From contig NC_031774.1 in the NCBI RefSeq assembly GCF_001522545.3, positions 50,063,363-50,127,362 of the forward strand: a stretch of 64,000 nucleotides of DNA, written 5' to 3'. Shown here one piece after another: positions 30,661 through 43,020 of the stretch. The notes below the pieces were generated by a model that did not search any database, had not been told where the DNA came from, and worked only from the letters and a program-made list of their open reading frames with translations. Made by a program: the position numbers and the translations under genes. The DNA comes from Parus major. Taxonomy: Eukaryota > Chordata > Aves > Passeriformes > Paridae. Within the stretch, counting starts at the first letter, position 1; each line of letters begins with the position of its first letter.

Positions 30661-33600
30661 CTGTGGAAGCTCCTGCCATTGAGTTTGATCTCATTTAGGT
30701 GAGCAGTTCATTCCCCAGGCAGTAGGTGTCATTCCTGCAACTTGAGATCTCACAGTTGTATTTCTGCCTTTCTTCAGCTTCACATAGGTGTCAGGATGGA
30801 TAGACATCTTTTTCTGTGAAAAAAGAGTAAAAGAGAGAGAGGAAAAAAAAAAAGCAAGCTGTGTAGTACTGTGACTCGTACTGTGCCACGGGTGCAGGGA
30901 GATGCTCCAGCAGTTTGTGTTTCTGCAGCAAGGCTTCTCAGGCCAGTCCTTGTTGTTGGGGTGAGCTCCATGGTGCAGGCATGCTGTACTTCCTGGGCTG
31001 GTCTGCAGCTGCTAAATCTCTTAACCTTTTGGGCATCATTGCTTTATCTGCTGGAGGATGACAATTCTTACCTGAGAGGGAATTAAGATGATTAAGTAGC
31101 CGGGTCTCAGTCTAGCACAGGATTTAAGGCTTAAGTTTGGTCCTGTTGAAATCCTTGCTTTGCTAGATTGGAGTCTCCTGTTCAAAAAGCATTTCTGAGG
31201 ATGACAACCATCTTTGTAGTAAATGCTAATCGTTACAGCAAAATTCATTGTGTATTGCCATCCATTCATTCCTTCCTCCCCCTTCTTCTTTTCCCATTCC
31301 CATCATTCGCTGCTTCTTAGCATGTGTGTAGCTTCCTTCCTTTATCCCTCCTCAGTAAGCCACTCCCTCAGCAATGAGGAGAGCTAGAAAATACAGTGAA
31401 ATGGCATTAACAAGAAGCAGGGTTGTGGCCACCATAATCCCTTTAATTGCATGCTGAATGCTTTTCTTCCCAGGGCTGTACACGGTTCAGGAGCTTGGCT
31501 GCAGCGATGTTCCGAGGGTGTGTGTTTGCATGCAACAGGAACGGCTAAACACAGCCAGGGCTGCTGAATGCTCGTGAGGAAAGGATGGCTTAAATAAGTA
31601 AATTCAAGTGTAAAAGCTGTAATTGGAAATGTCTGTTACATGTGTGCTGGATGAGTAGGAATATGTCCTCAGCACTCAGCAGACTAGCACTGCTCCACTC
31701 ATGGTTCGCAGTCCAGAGGACGTCAAATGAGAGGCCAAAAAATGGCTACAAACATTTTCAAAATCAGAAACAAGGCAGTTTAAAATCATCCCCATATGCA
31801 CATATTTCGTGCAGTTTGTATGTGTGTACCTATTCCTGTTAGCTTCTTACTGTTCTTATTACACACTTAAAATATTTTGATACTAAAATTATTTTATTAC
31901 ATGGCTTTGCTTTGTCTGTCATTCTATTTCCCACCTGCCAAACAGTAGTGGGATTTGAGATAATCTGTCAATTTCCTTTTGAAAAGGATTTGTGATTTAA
32001 AATGAGAGAAATACCGGACGAGTATATTTTGACAGAATGAGGTAACTTTAATATTATGACTTCGTCATGAATTGGTATTGAGTGCTGCAACACATTTGCA
32101 TGCTAATCTTTCTTTTAATTAACTAAATATATCACCTAGGTGAATGAAAGTCAGTTTTTGATCCCACAGCTGTTACGTTGAGAAGTAAGGGTTGTGTCAT
32201 CCAAATAAAGCAGCCTTCTCAGGTAATTAATTTCTTTGACTATTCAGTAAGTAGAAGAGAGAAAAATATGGGCTTATTTGAGTTCATTTTCCTGTATGTT
32301 CATGTTCATGTTATCTGTATGCTTAATAAAATGTCCTTTATCTGTCCCTGTCTGTCATTTTGCTTGTCTGGTAGTAAGACCCATCTTTAAGAAGGAACAA
32401 GGAGTTACATCTCTTCATCAGACTTTGGCATGTGCAGTATTGTCCATTGGAGGTGCTGCTTTGTCAGCTGTCACCAAAGTGATCCACAGCTCACAACCCC
32501 TGCTCAGGTTCCACTGGTAGCTCAGTGTTGTGATGGATCCTCCCAGAGCCTGACCTGCTGCCTCTTGGCTTTGTGTTTATTTGTTTTAATTGGTGCTGAG
32601 CTGTCAGAAGTTCGTTCACAGCATATGGAATCACACACAGCTGTCTCCAAGGCTGCTGTGGCGAGGGGTGATGCCCAGGGATGTCTGGTTCATCACACAC
32701 CCAGGAGCAGTCCAGAGGCACTTGCCTGTACCTGCAAGTCAGCCTGGAGCCATCAGCCTCCATCCTTGGGGATTTCAGCTGCCCACACCTCGTGCTGGAG
32801 GCAGGGAGAAAGCCAGCTGATGCCACGGCATTAAGGCCCTAATCTTGAAAGGACTTGTACACATTCTTGACCTTATTACTGGGAACAGCATCCTTGATGT
32901 TTGTGAACCTAATGGTCCTTGTGGTGAGACAACTGACCTTAATATATTTAAGTATATGTGCAAGTATTGAAGGGGTTGGGGTCTCATGGAGCAGTGAAGG
33001 CTTTCTTCTTTATTTGAGGGCAGAACTCAGCAGGGGAAATTTGTAGCTTTTAGGAGGGGAGACAAAAGTGATTCCTTTTCTCTGTATGGAAGACCTCACC
33101 TTTAACATATACAAATAGGAATATAAGTATCTTGTTTGAAATATCCCCCACACCCCCAATGAACAATGATTACTTGAAACCTGAAGTCAGTAAGTCAAAA
33201 ACAACACCAGCCCTTGGGGGAGAAGAGGAGGTGGGCAGGTACAAGGAGCAGGTTTGCTAGGAAACAGTGTGGAGGGCTGGGGCAGCCAGAGCCGTCCTGT
33301 GGGGCAGGTGAGGTGGGTCCTTCCCTTTCAGGGGTTCACAAGCAAAAATGGAAATAAGAAGGGAACAGAAAGAGGGTCAGTGTGTTTAGTGTAGCTGAGG
33401 AGTGTGTGTGTCTTGCTGGGGGGGTCCCTCAGGGCTTGTTTTGACCCCAGGGAATGCCTCCTCATTTGTATATTCCTCAAGACGTGACACAAGGGTGAAC
33501 TGCAAGGGTCTGCTTGTCTCTTCTGTCTTGGCTTGCTAAACAGAAATAGGGCTGGAACTGCATGACTGCAACCCTTTACAGGAGCTTAAAAAACCTGAGC

Positions 33601-36600
33601 CAGCATACTATTTTAAAATTTCATGGTATTAAATATGAGACTGTTACAGAAATAGCAGAGGGGACACTGAGCCAGCAAGCTAGGGAATGTGGAAACAAGT
33701 TTGTAAGAGCAATAAAGGCACACAAGGACATTTCTCAAGCTATGAAATGTGTTCAGAGGTGTGCAGGGTGAATGCCTTGCGTGTGCATTTAGATGTTACT
33801 GCTGTCCTGAGTACTGGCACAGGTCTGGTTTAGTCAGTTCTCCCAGTTTCCAGCTGGCTCAGTCTCCTGAATCTGTTTCCCAAGGAGCTGTGTAAATGTC
33901 TGTCAGCACCACACCGGTGGGGGTGGCAGAGAAGGCTGTGATGCCCCAGAAGGCAGCAGGTCAGCCCGAGTGGAAATGATGCTCCATGTCTGACCCTCCT
34001 TGCAGTGCTGATTTCATCCTTGCAAGAGCTCACATTCAGATCACTGCATGGTCTGATTAACCCAGTGGTTTGCTAAGGACTTCCATGCTAAATTGCTAAG
34101 AGAATAGTCCTTTTTCCTCATCCAGGAATGCTTTCTGTGATCTCCAGTCTCTGATCTCTTTGTCACTTTGGTCAAAGTCTGTCACTGCAACCTTAGTTGC
34201 ACCCTGATGCCAGCTGTCATCTGTTGTTGCTATCAGGCCTCTTCATCATCCTTTTGCTTCAGAGGTTTGGACGCCTTTTGTGACCCTTAAAAGATGATAA
34301 TCCTGAGTGGATGCTGCAAAACAAACAACACAGCTAAATGTTCCCTGAAAAAATATTTAAAGGTATGCCTGGGTATTAAAGGTTAAGCCTGACCTTGCTA
34401 GAGCCCTTGTCTTCTATTTGAATGCTGTGGGATTATAATCTAATATCAATTTCGATCTCTGATTCCCCAACACCCATCTCAGTATGATAGGCCTGAACTG
34501 CAGTTCAGTTTCACAGATGGTACCTGCATCACAGAAAATATTAGATGACTCGTGCCCTAAATACGACAGAGTGCATTTGCCTACACATCTGTGTGTACAG
34601 AAAAATCTCTTTAATGGTAAAAAGCATAGTCACGTAAGAGCAATGTTAAGGGAGTTTGCTAGAAGACTCAGTGGTGACTTTTTAAGTGTTGGAGCAGGGT
34701 AAGCAAAATGAGAAGACCTCAAAGCTGTGAATAAACATGGCAACTCAATTTAACATGTCTGCCTAAAGAAGCAGGCTTTTATGATTTTTTTTTGTTATTT
34801 TATTACAAACAAGAACTTTGATAACTGCTGTGTTTTCCCAACAGTTAAAAACATGTCAAATATTTTCGTGACCTGCTATTTAAAAACTAACCACATCAAA
34901 TGCTTCAGCTTCCTTGAGGATTGTCTCATTTTCCTTCAGGACATGGATTTCTCATGGCCCATCAACATCTGTTCAGCTCCTGCAGTGCAGGAGGATGAAG
35001 TGAAGACTTCCAGGGTCTGATTTTCTCTCCAGCCTCTCCAGAGGAACTTTAGTGAAGACAGAGACAGGGGAGAGCCTTCATGGGGACTGAGCATGCAGCA
35101 GCCCTGGCAGTGTGTCCTCAGTGGGATACACAGCTTCGAGTCCCCCTTTCCTGGGGGGTGAGTTCACTGGCAGCTCAAAACTGTTGACTATGGGGGGGAA
35201 TTTTTGCAGCCTCTCCTCAGGTTTTTGCTGTCTAGTCTAAAGCTGTCTGAACAAGGATTTGAAGGAAAACTAATCCAAATCACCAAAAATGTGAATGTAA
35301 AGTAAATTAGGTAAACTAAATTAAACCATTGTATATATTATCTGATTCAGCATTCAAGTGACCTTAATTGTGTTAAGCTTAATTTACATCAAAGTAAATG
35401 ATACTAAATATGAAATAGGGTTGATTTAATTAATAATGTGTCTGCAGGGATCTAATGTGGTTTGATTCATTACAGAAATGTTAATTCAGATTACCTTCCT
35501 AGAGTTTTCTCATGCAGATACACCTTACAGGACAGTTTATTAGTTAGTCCTAAACTGGTGTAATTGTGTGTTTGCTCTCCCTTGGCTGTAGAAGGACCTT
35601 CCCACTGCTCTCCTCTTGTGGCGGTTCATGGGCACTTTGTTGTGGGATGTTTTGTTAATTTGTTAGGACATTCATCGGTTTTCTGTTGGCTTAGTCACCT
35701 TTTCACCTGATTTGTGGCTGCATGGTTCTCCACAGGGTGAAGACAGGAGTGTGAATGTGTGATCGAGGTGGAGAGGGTGGGACCTCACTCCAGGTCACCC
35801 CTTTGTGCAAGAGACAGCCTGCTTCCACCCACACTGTTGGGTTACACAGCACATGGACAGAAGAAATGAGCTTTGCTGGAGTTGCTTAAAGTCACTTGCC
35901 ACCGATTTTGATTTTCTTGGGGTTTAGGTACAACTGAGATGTATTGCTTGGCTTTGGCTTGTACTCTTTCACTCTGGCTTTTTTGTCTCCTTTGTGCCTC
36001 AGTAGTACTACAGAGCATGTGGCTTCTGAGCAGCCTCACCGGGTAGCTCATGCCCTCAATACACACAAGCTCTACTGACCCACTTTCTGACTGCTTTTCT
36101 TCCTTTTCTCTTGGTGGCCTTGAAGTTCTGTGAGTGTACTGTTTGGTGTGTGATCACTGAGGGAATGGACACACCATAATTGTGAAGATGGGACAGCTGG
36201 AGTGGCTGAGACGTGCAAGTCTTTGTGTAGGGTGTTTGTAAGGATGGACTTTTGTTTTCAAAGAATTGTGTGAAACAATGCTGTGATTAAAGTATAAAAC
36301 TTGAACTGAAGCAACTGACCATTTTCAACAATTTGCCAAGTTGAAAATACTTGAAAGACTTGAGGAGAGGAATGGATGGTAAATACGAACTAGATACAGC
36401 AAAGATTATCTAATTCCATAACTTGGGGTTTTTTCCTTTATTTATTTCTTTCTCTGAATAGGAGTAAACTGGTATTTGAAGAGTAGAGAAGTTCTCCAAA
36501 ACATGTCCTGAACTTTAACAAGAACCCTAACTTTGATGCAAAACCCTCTGAGGTGAAATATAATATTGTGCTTCAAAATTCACTTGAGGTCTATCCCCAG

Positions 36601-39600
36601 CATACTAGGAAATGCTGACTGTTCCTGCAGGCATCTTCACACCTTCTAGTTTGAGTTTGCACCAGGAATCACTCCCAAATAGTGGCCAAAGCAGTGCAGT
36701 CAGCCTTTCTGTGATTATCTGGTTCATCCTCTCTGGAAACCAGGCTTTGAAAGCACCGAGCTGTGCCCATCTCATCCTGTTTGAATATCAGCACACCCAG
36801 ACATGTAAACAATGTGCTTCTTCAGGAGGCAATGAAAATCAATGAGGCTTTGGAAAGACATAAAGTCATGGCCTTATTTGGGAACCTGCAAGAGGCTTGG
36901 CTGTCACAAGAGAATATTTTGGCTCTGTGACAGTTTTCTTTTATAAGGTTCTTCAGTGAGGAATCTCCTGGGTCTGTGCAGTGATAGTTTGAAGTGTTGT
37001 GTGTCTTTTTCACTCCTTTCCAGGAATATTTGCTTGAGGAGAAGCCAATATGTTGGTCAAAAGAGGCCAAAGACCCCTTTTAACCTCTCTTGTCCAAAGT
37101 ATGTAGAGAAAAAGCAGGTTTTCAAAGATAAATTAAAAATTCCTGGTATTTCAGCATTCTTGAGCAAACTCACATGTTTTTATCATAATTACTTCTCTAT
37201 ATCCTTTTTATTTCTCACTACGGGTTTGTTGAGTGCTGCTTTCTGTTTATGTAAGTGTGGGATTGTTTAGAAATAATCTGGTCTGACATTGCACTTTTGA
37301 TCCTTACACTCCTTGGGAACATTTCCTTTATGTTCCTAACACCTTGCAAACTGTGGTGGGATAAAAGAGCCTGCATGATAAAGATAAATAATAAACTGAA
37401 GGGAGAGTGTCAGAGACAGAAGCATTTTAGACTTGGAGTTGTTTGGGAAGAAAGAGGGAGGAGAGGGATTATCTCAGCAGCATTTTGAAAGGGTTTCAGA
37501 GGAGGTAGTTGAAAGAGAAAGGGGAATTAGAGAAGAAAGATGTGATTATAACCTAAAAATCACTGTGGCTGTTTCTGAATCCCCTGTCTATATGATATAG
37601 AGGTGGAATGTAAAATTACTTAAGAGACTTAAGGTGGTAAGAGTTTAGTGAATTCTGAAGAAAGAAGGGCCTTCAGGCCACATTGATGTTGGAGATGTGG
37701 GGCACATGGATCTGTCACAACATGGATACCAGAAAGGACACCCTCAAGCATCAACAATACTCTTAAATAATTATAGTTTTTGGAGAAGTTGAGAAGTCAG
37801 GACAAGAGGGTGAAGTCAACACAGTCTGGTTATGGGACTAGCACCTATCCTTCAGATTTTGCTTCCTACAAAATACCCTTCTCACCAGGATATTGAATCC
37901 TCCAGCATCTTTGTCAGGTTTCTCTTGACCTGTTCTTGCCATTCCTGTGCTTGTGGTGACCCAAGACACATTTCAGCTCTTTTCTGCTCTGCTGGTGCCT
38001 TTCTGTCCCTGAGGAGGTGGGGAGGGAGCTGCACAGGCTGGGCTCTGTTCCCAGCCCTGCACTGCAGTGACAGAGGTAATATTTGGCTGGTGCTGGTGTG
38101 TCTTTGGAGAAAGGGCAGGGGGAGAGGGCAGAGTGCCTGGAGCAGAAGCAACCCAAGGGTCCAGCATAGTTCTAATGTCATTTAATATTGTGCATCTAAT
38201 ACCAGGCTGAGGTAGCAAAAGGGGCAGTGCCCATGGCAGCGGATGGGAAAGGAAGGTTTGAGAAACCTGAGAGAGCCTGAGCTATTTGCAGCCAATGTGG
38301 GGAATGCATCTAGGAATGTGAGGCTGGAAGGAGCACGTGTCAGGCTGATGTGCAGTGCTCTGAGAGAGAAATGTGAGTTAAAAATGTTGAGGAATAAGGA
38401 TTCTTGTCTGTGCCTGGAAACTTAGAAGGAATTTCAGGAGCAAGGGAAATAATTTTTGGATAGTATTTGATGGTTTATGTTAATTTCTCATTTTATGAGT
38501 CTTGTGAATTGATTTCCAAAGCCTTGCTATTTCTGTCTTCCCTATCAAGGTCATTGGGACACACTGGTTACTCTGTAGCTTCATTCATTAGAAATTAGCT
38601 AAGCTGGGATTTGACTAGGATGTTTATCTGGGATGACCTGAACCATTTGCTTCAGAAAGTCATTCATACTTGAAAAGACAAGATCTCATGTTAAAGGACA
38701 GGTCATGCTCACCTCTCTTTCCCTCCAACTATGAGGAAAGCAGGATTTGACTCATGAACAAATACTTAATACATGAAGGTAGAGTGAGTTGTCTGAACTG
38801 AATTGGTGCCCAGTTCCATTTCAAATGACCTCAAGTGCTGGATGTGTGGCTTATGGCCATGACCAGAGCCCAGCTGGATGCCAGACACTGTACACATGCT
38901 TGGACCTCTGGATTTGAACCCCAAGCAATGCTAGGCAGGATGGCACTGGGAGTATGCAAAGTTTCAGCTGTGAGCACTGCTGGGAGGGAAAAGCTTTTGC
39001 TTGCTGCAGTTTGCTGTGGGGTTTGGTGTACAAAAATGAGTCAGTGGAACTAGAGCCAGATCACTGTGATTGCAAAACTCACTCCTGACTTCCCCTTCTG
39101 TCCTTTCCTGGTCCTGGATACCTCCTTTATGCAGTTTTGGGATGGACAAAAGTGTATCCTATTGCTTTTCCCAAGGTTGTGACCTGATTGCAGGACAGTT
39201 TGGATGTGTTCTGTGTGGCTTGCCTTTTAGTCTAACCTTAGTGATGAAAAGGGGGCAATTGGTGTTGTACTAAGCTTGATTCATGGTAGTGTAGGGCAGT
39301 TTGTACTACTGCTCCTTACTTGGCTGTAAAAATGCTACTAGCTCTACCATAGGTAGTTAATCATGGTTGTATTGGCTAAGTAAGCAGGTTTTTTAAAGAC
39401 AGAGTGAGAAAATGGGATCATTCAATTGAGAAATGGTAAGCCATGCAATTATAGCTGGCAAGTAGTGTCTATGACCTCCTGCTCTGCTCCTCCTCCCAAG
39501 CTGTCCTGCTTTCTTCTGGCTGGGTCTTGATCAGAAGTGGTGGATGGCCAGGGCTTAGGGCTACTGGGACAGGTCATGGTGGTGATTGATTTGTTGAAGA

Positions 39601-40800
39601 CTGGTTCAGACTGTGCATAGAGCAGAGGTCTGGGTGCTGGCAGAGCCAAAATGAGAATTCAGACTTCATCAGTAACTTCACTACACAGACCTGAAACAAA
39701 TAGTCGGGCTTTACTTGCAATTCCAGCCACCACTTCAGAAATCTTGTTCTTATTAGAGAAGATACAGGAAGATTAGGAGATGCATGGAAAAACCTTGGTT
39801 ATAGAACACAAAACAAACTCCCTCTAACATGGGGGCTCTGTTAATGTTTTGCTTTTATGAATTTTTGGGCTTGTCCTTTTGTTAGGAAATTGAATCTCAT
39901 CCCTGCTACCACTGGAAACTGGAGAATTGATGCTGTTCAGATGATGTGGGGTCCTAAATGCTGCCTGGGTTCATGGGTTGTATAAAGGCTTTTGCTGTGA
40001 TGCATTTTTTGTAATTTTCATGCATTTGACTCCAAAGAGTAACTTGCAGCTTATGTTAAAAAGGTATTTTTGTGTTCGTTTTGACACATCCTTTAATTAA
40101 AGTGTCAGACCTAATACTGTTTCATTGAAAAAGCCAGTGGACCCTCTCCAATGAGTCCAGCAGAAGCAGAAAAAACCAGGAGCTGTGATATTTCTCAGCT
40201 TCTTAAAGAAAAAACAAACCAAAAAACCTGTTTTTTCAGTCTTTCTATATGTGAAGAACAAGTGAGGGATAGAAGCATGATATTCAAAACAATACGTTGC
40301 AACGTAAGCTTCCTGCTTTGGTTTTGATTTGCCAGGGAATATCATAAAACATTTCCCCTTGCTAGGTCTGGCTCAAAAATATTGGGTCTTACTGATACTC
40401 TGCAAAGAGATTGGTAAAGTTGGCACATATCCATTGGCCCTCTGCAGAGCCCAGCATGGCCACATGCATTTCAGAGAAAGGCCCCCCTGAAGTTCTCCTG
40501 GGTTTTAGAATATTCTTGTGGCCATCTCTAACTTTCCTCCAGCCTTAAAGGAAGAAGGCAGCGTGAAGTCTCAACATTGTGGTCTGACTGTGTCAGTGGT
40601 TCTCCTTAAAGATGATGTATAATCTTCCTCCCCTCTGTGTGCTTTCCTCAGGGAGCAGGCGTTGTCAATAAGTGAATTCCACATGAGTTATCACAAATAG
40701 GAGAGGTTGTGGGAATGACCTGATGCTGCTTGTGGAACATCTGCTGTAGCAGCCAGACACACTTCAGGAGCAAACTGTTCTGTGCCCAAGGGATGGGAAG
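30661..40800. other. Intergenic or intronic DNA
   Basis: About 10 kb without a recognised gene. AT-rich blocks at 31960-32180 and 35240-35530 have few simple repeats and carry homeodomain- and POU-type motifs, so they could be conserved regulatory DNA. Confidence 0.6.
32094..32101 (+). promoter_or_regulatory. POU octamer site ATTTGCAT
   Basis: An exact octamer match followed directly by GCTAAT, in a low-repeat AT-rich block at 31960-32180. Its role as an enhancer site is an inference. Confidence 0.35.
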
Positions 40801-41085
40801 GTCCTGCTCACAGAACCAAAGAGTTGTGGAGCTTGGCAGGGACGTCTGGTGATCATTGAGTCCAACCCTTGCTCAGGACCTTGTCCTAAAGAGTTTTGAA
40901 TATCTCCTGAGATGCTGATGCCAACCTTTCTAGGCAACTTGTGCCAATGTTTGAGCACTCATGGTAGAGAAGTTTCTTCTGATTTCTGAATTGAATTTCC
41001 TGTATTTCAGAATTTGTACCTATTGCCTCTTGTCAGATCTGAGAAGAGTCTGACTGCCTCCTTTACTCCCACATTGTGTGTTTTT
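40801..41085 (-). repeat. CR1-family LINE fragment, diverged
   Basis: The phrases gatcattgagtccaaccctt, aggacc..gtcctaaagag, gtgccaatgtttgagcactc, atggtagagaagtttcttct and attgcctcttgtc follow the order of the complement of a CR1-type 3' region. It is more diverged than the copy at 42.75 kb, so probably an older subfamily. Confidence 0.8.
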
Positions 41086-42749
41086 ACTCAGTGGTGAATG
41101 TGTCTATAATGATGTGACACCAAAAGCCTTACTGAAGGCAAGACTTTGCCAGAACCTGGCCAGAGTGACAATGGTGAAGTGGTGTTAATTTTAAAGAGAC
41201 AATGGAGAAACATGCCCAGACCACAGCAGCTACTGGGTTTATATTCAGGTTCAGGTAGGAACACCCAGGTACCTCCCCGGATATTGTGGATGTTGTTGTC
41301 CAGTGTTGTGGATCAGGGGACAGGGAGGCTTTGACACATTCGAAGATGTTTCAGGTGCCTGTTATATCACTGTAGTTGGGTCCATTATGGCTCATCATGG
41401 CCCATCAGCAGAGGTAAAAACCTTCAGGCCACATGTGAATGTCCCGGGGCTGCCTGGCAGGGGAGTTATCACAGCTGAGTGAGGATATTCACAGTGAGGA
41501 TGAGGTGACAGGACCCGCCTGGAGGGGTTTGCCTCTGTCCTCACCTGCCCAACACCAGCTGTAGCCTGTAGGGCTGGGCTCAGGGTCCTCTGCACATCCC
41601 GGTTTCCCCACAATGTCTGAGCCATCAGCATTCCAGCCTCTCTTCCAGTACCCCTTGTGGGTACATTCCTCTCCCCAGATCTGGGATGATTAGACAATAG
41701 TATCCCCATTGTCTTATCTCATGTTCCCATCACAGGTCACAGCCCAAATTCCAATTGATAGGCATATCTGGGGAGGTGTGGGCTACGGGGATGGCTGCCT
41801 GCTTCTTTGCAGTTTGCTCCAGTGGGGAAGAGCCCTTCTATGGTTTTAGAAATGTTTAATCCATTAACTGTTTCAGTCTCTCACAATAAGAAGACCCAGC
41901 TGTTACTAGGAATACTCTTCTAAAGTTTACCAGAGAAAATGTCTAGTAGACACTGGTATTTTCCATGCCAAGTAACTTCTGTCCAGCCAGTATACTTGAT
42001 AATGAGTCTCAAATTCAGGCAACAGTGTGCCCCTTTGTGTGGAGGAAGTTGCTTGGTCCGTGGTGGCTCCTACTTTTGACTGCAAGCATGCCACTCTGCA
42101 GATGAAACATTTATAAGATCTAGGCCACTGGCTTGCTTGGAGATGACAACAAGCCAGGGTGTTTGTGGTGTTATGTGTGTTTGTATTCATGTCTGAAGCA
42201 CACAGGTGTGGCTTTGTTGAGATATGAGGTGTGCACCCCACATAAGTGTCCAAATGTTTTATTGTGAAGTGCCTTTTACTGGATGACCGTGCTTTATTCA
42301 TACACTATTTCCAGTTCCACTGACATTTCATTTGATAGTGCCAATAATACTGGTTGAGTTTTAGTTCTAACTTCACTTTTTTCCCCACTTAAGCTCTCAC
42401 AACTTGGAAAAAGTCAAATTGACCAAATTCTAGATTTAAGGAGGTTTCCAAGGTACATTTCCTTTTATTTTCTCTGATACTGTCTTCTGCGTTCTGCTCT
42501 GTGTTTGTACAGATACTAATCAGCAAAGATGTAGCTGTGGTAAGATGCTGTGGCTGTCAGGTGAATATTGGGCAGTGTTATTCATTATTACAAAGCAGAC
42601 TTCTGTCTGCAGCATGATTCATATTTATCTGTGCTGAACTGTAAAAAAAAGATTGATAATCTTTTATCTAGGAAAAGTCATACATTACTACCTTGTATCT
42701 CAAATTTGTATAGCCTTTCCTTGAAAGGGATTTTTGTTTTTTAATCAGT
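41086..42749. other. Intergenic or intronic DNA between CR1 copies
   Basis: No gene, RNA or repeat is recognised. A 124-codon minus-strand open frame (41927-42301) shows no known protein features. Confidence 0.6.
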
Positions 42750-43020
42750 AGGGCCATAGAATGGTTTGGGTTGGAAGGGACCTTACAGACCATCTAGTTC
42801 CCTTCCCTGCCATGGTGAGAGACACCTTCCCCCAGACCAGGTTGCTCAGAGCTTCATCCAGCCTTGCCTTGAACACTTTCAGGGACAGAGTGTCCATAGC
42901 TTCTCTGAGCAACCTGTTCCAGAGCCCTGCCACCCTCACAGGAAAGAATTTCTTCCTAATATCTATTCTTAACTGACCTTTCCGTTTGAAGCAGTTGTCC
43001 CTTGTGCTGTCACTACATTT
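42750..43020 (-). repeat. CR1 LINE 3' fragment
   Basis: Begins catagaatggtttgggttgg and runs through the standard antisense CR1 order: aagggacctta, caggttgctcagagcttcat, ccttgaacactttcaggga, aaagaatttcttcctaata, tgtcccttgtgctgtcacta. Confidence 0.92.
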
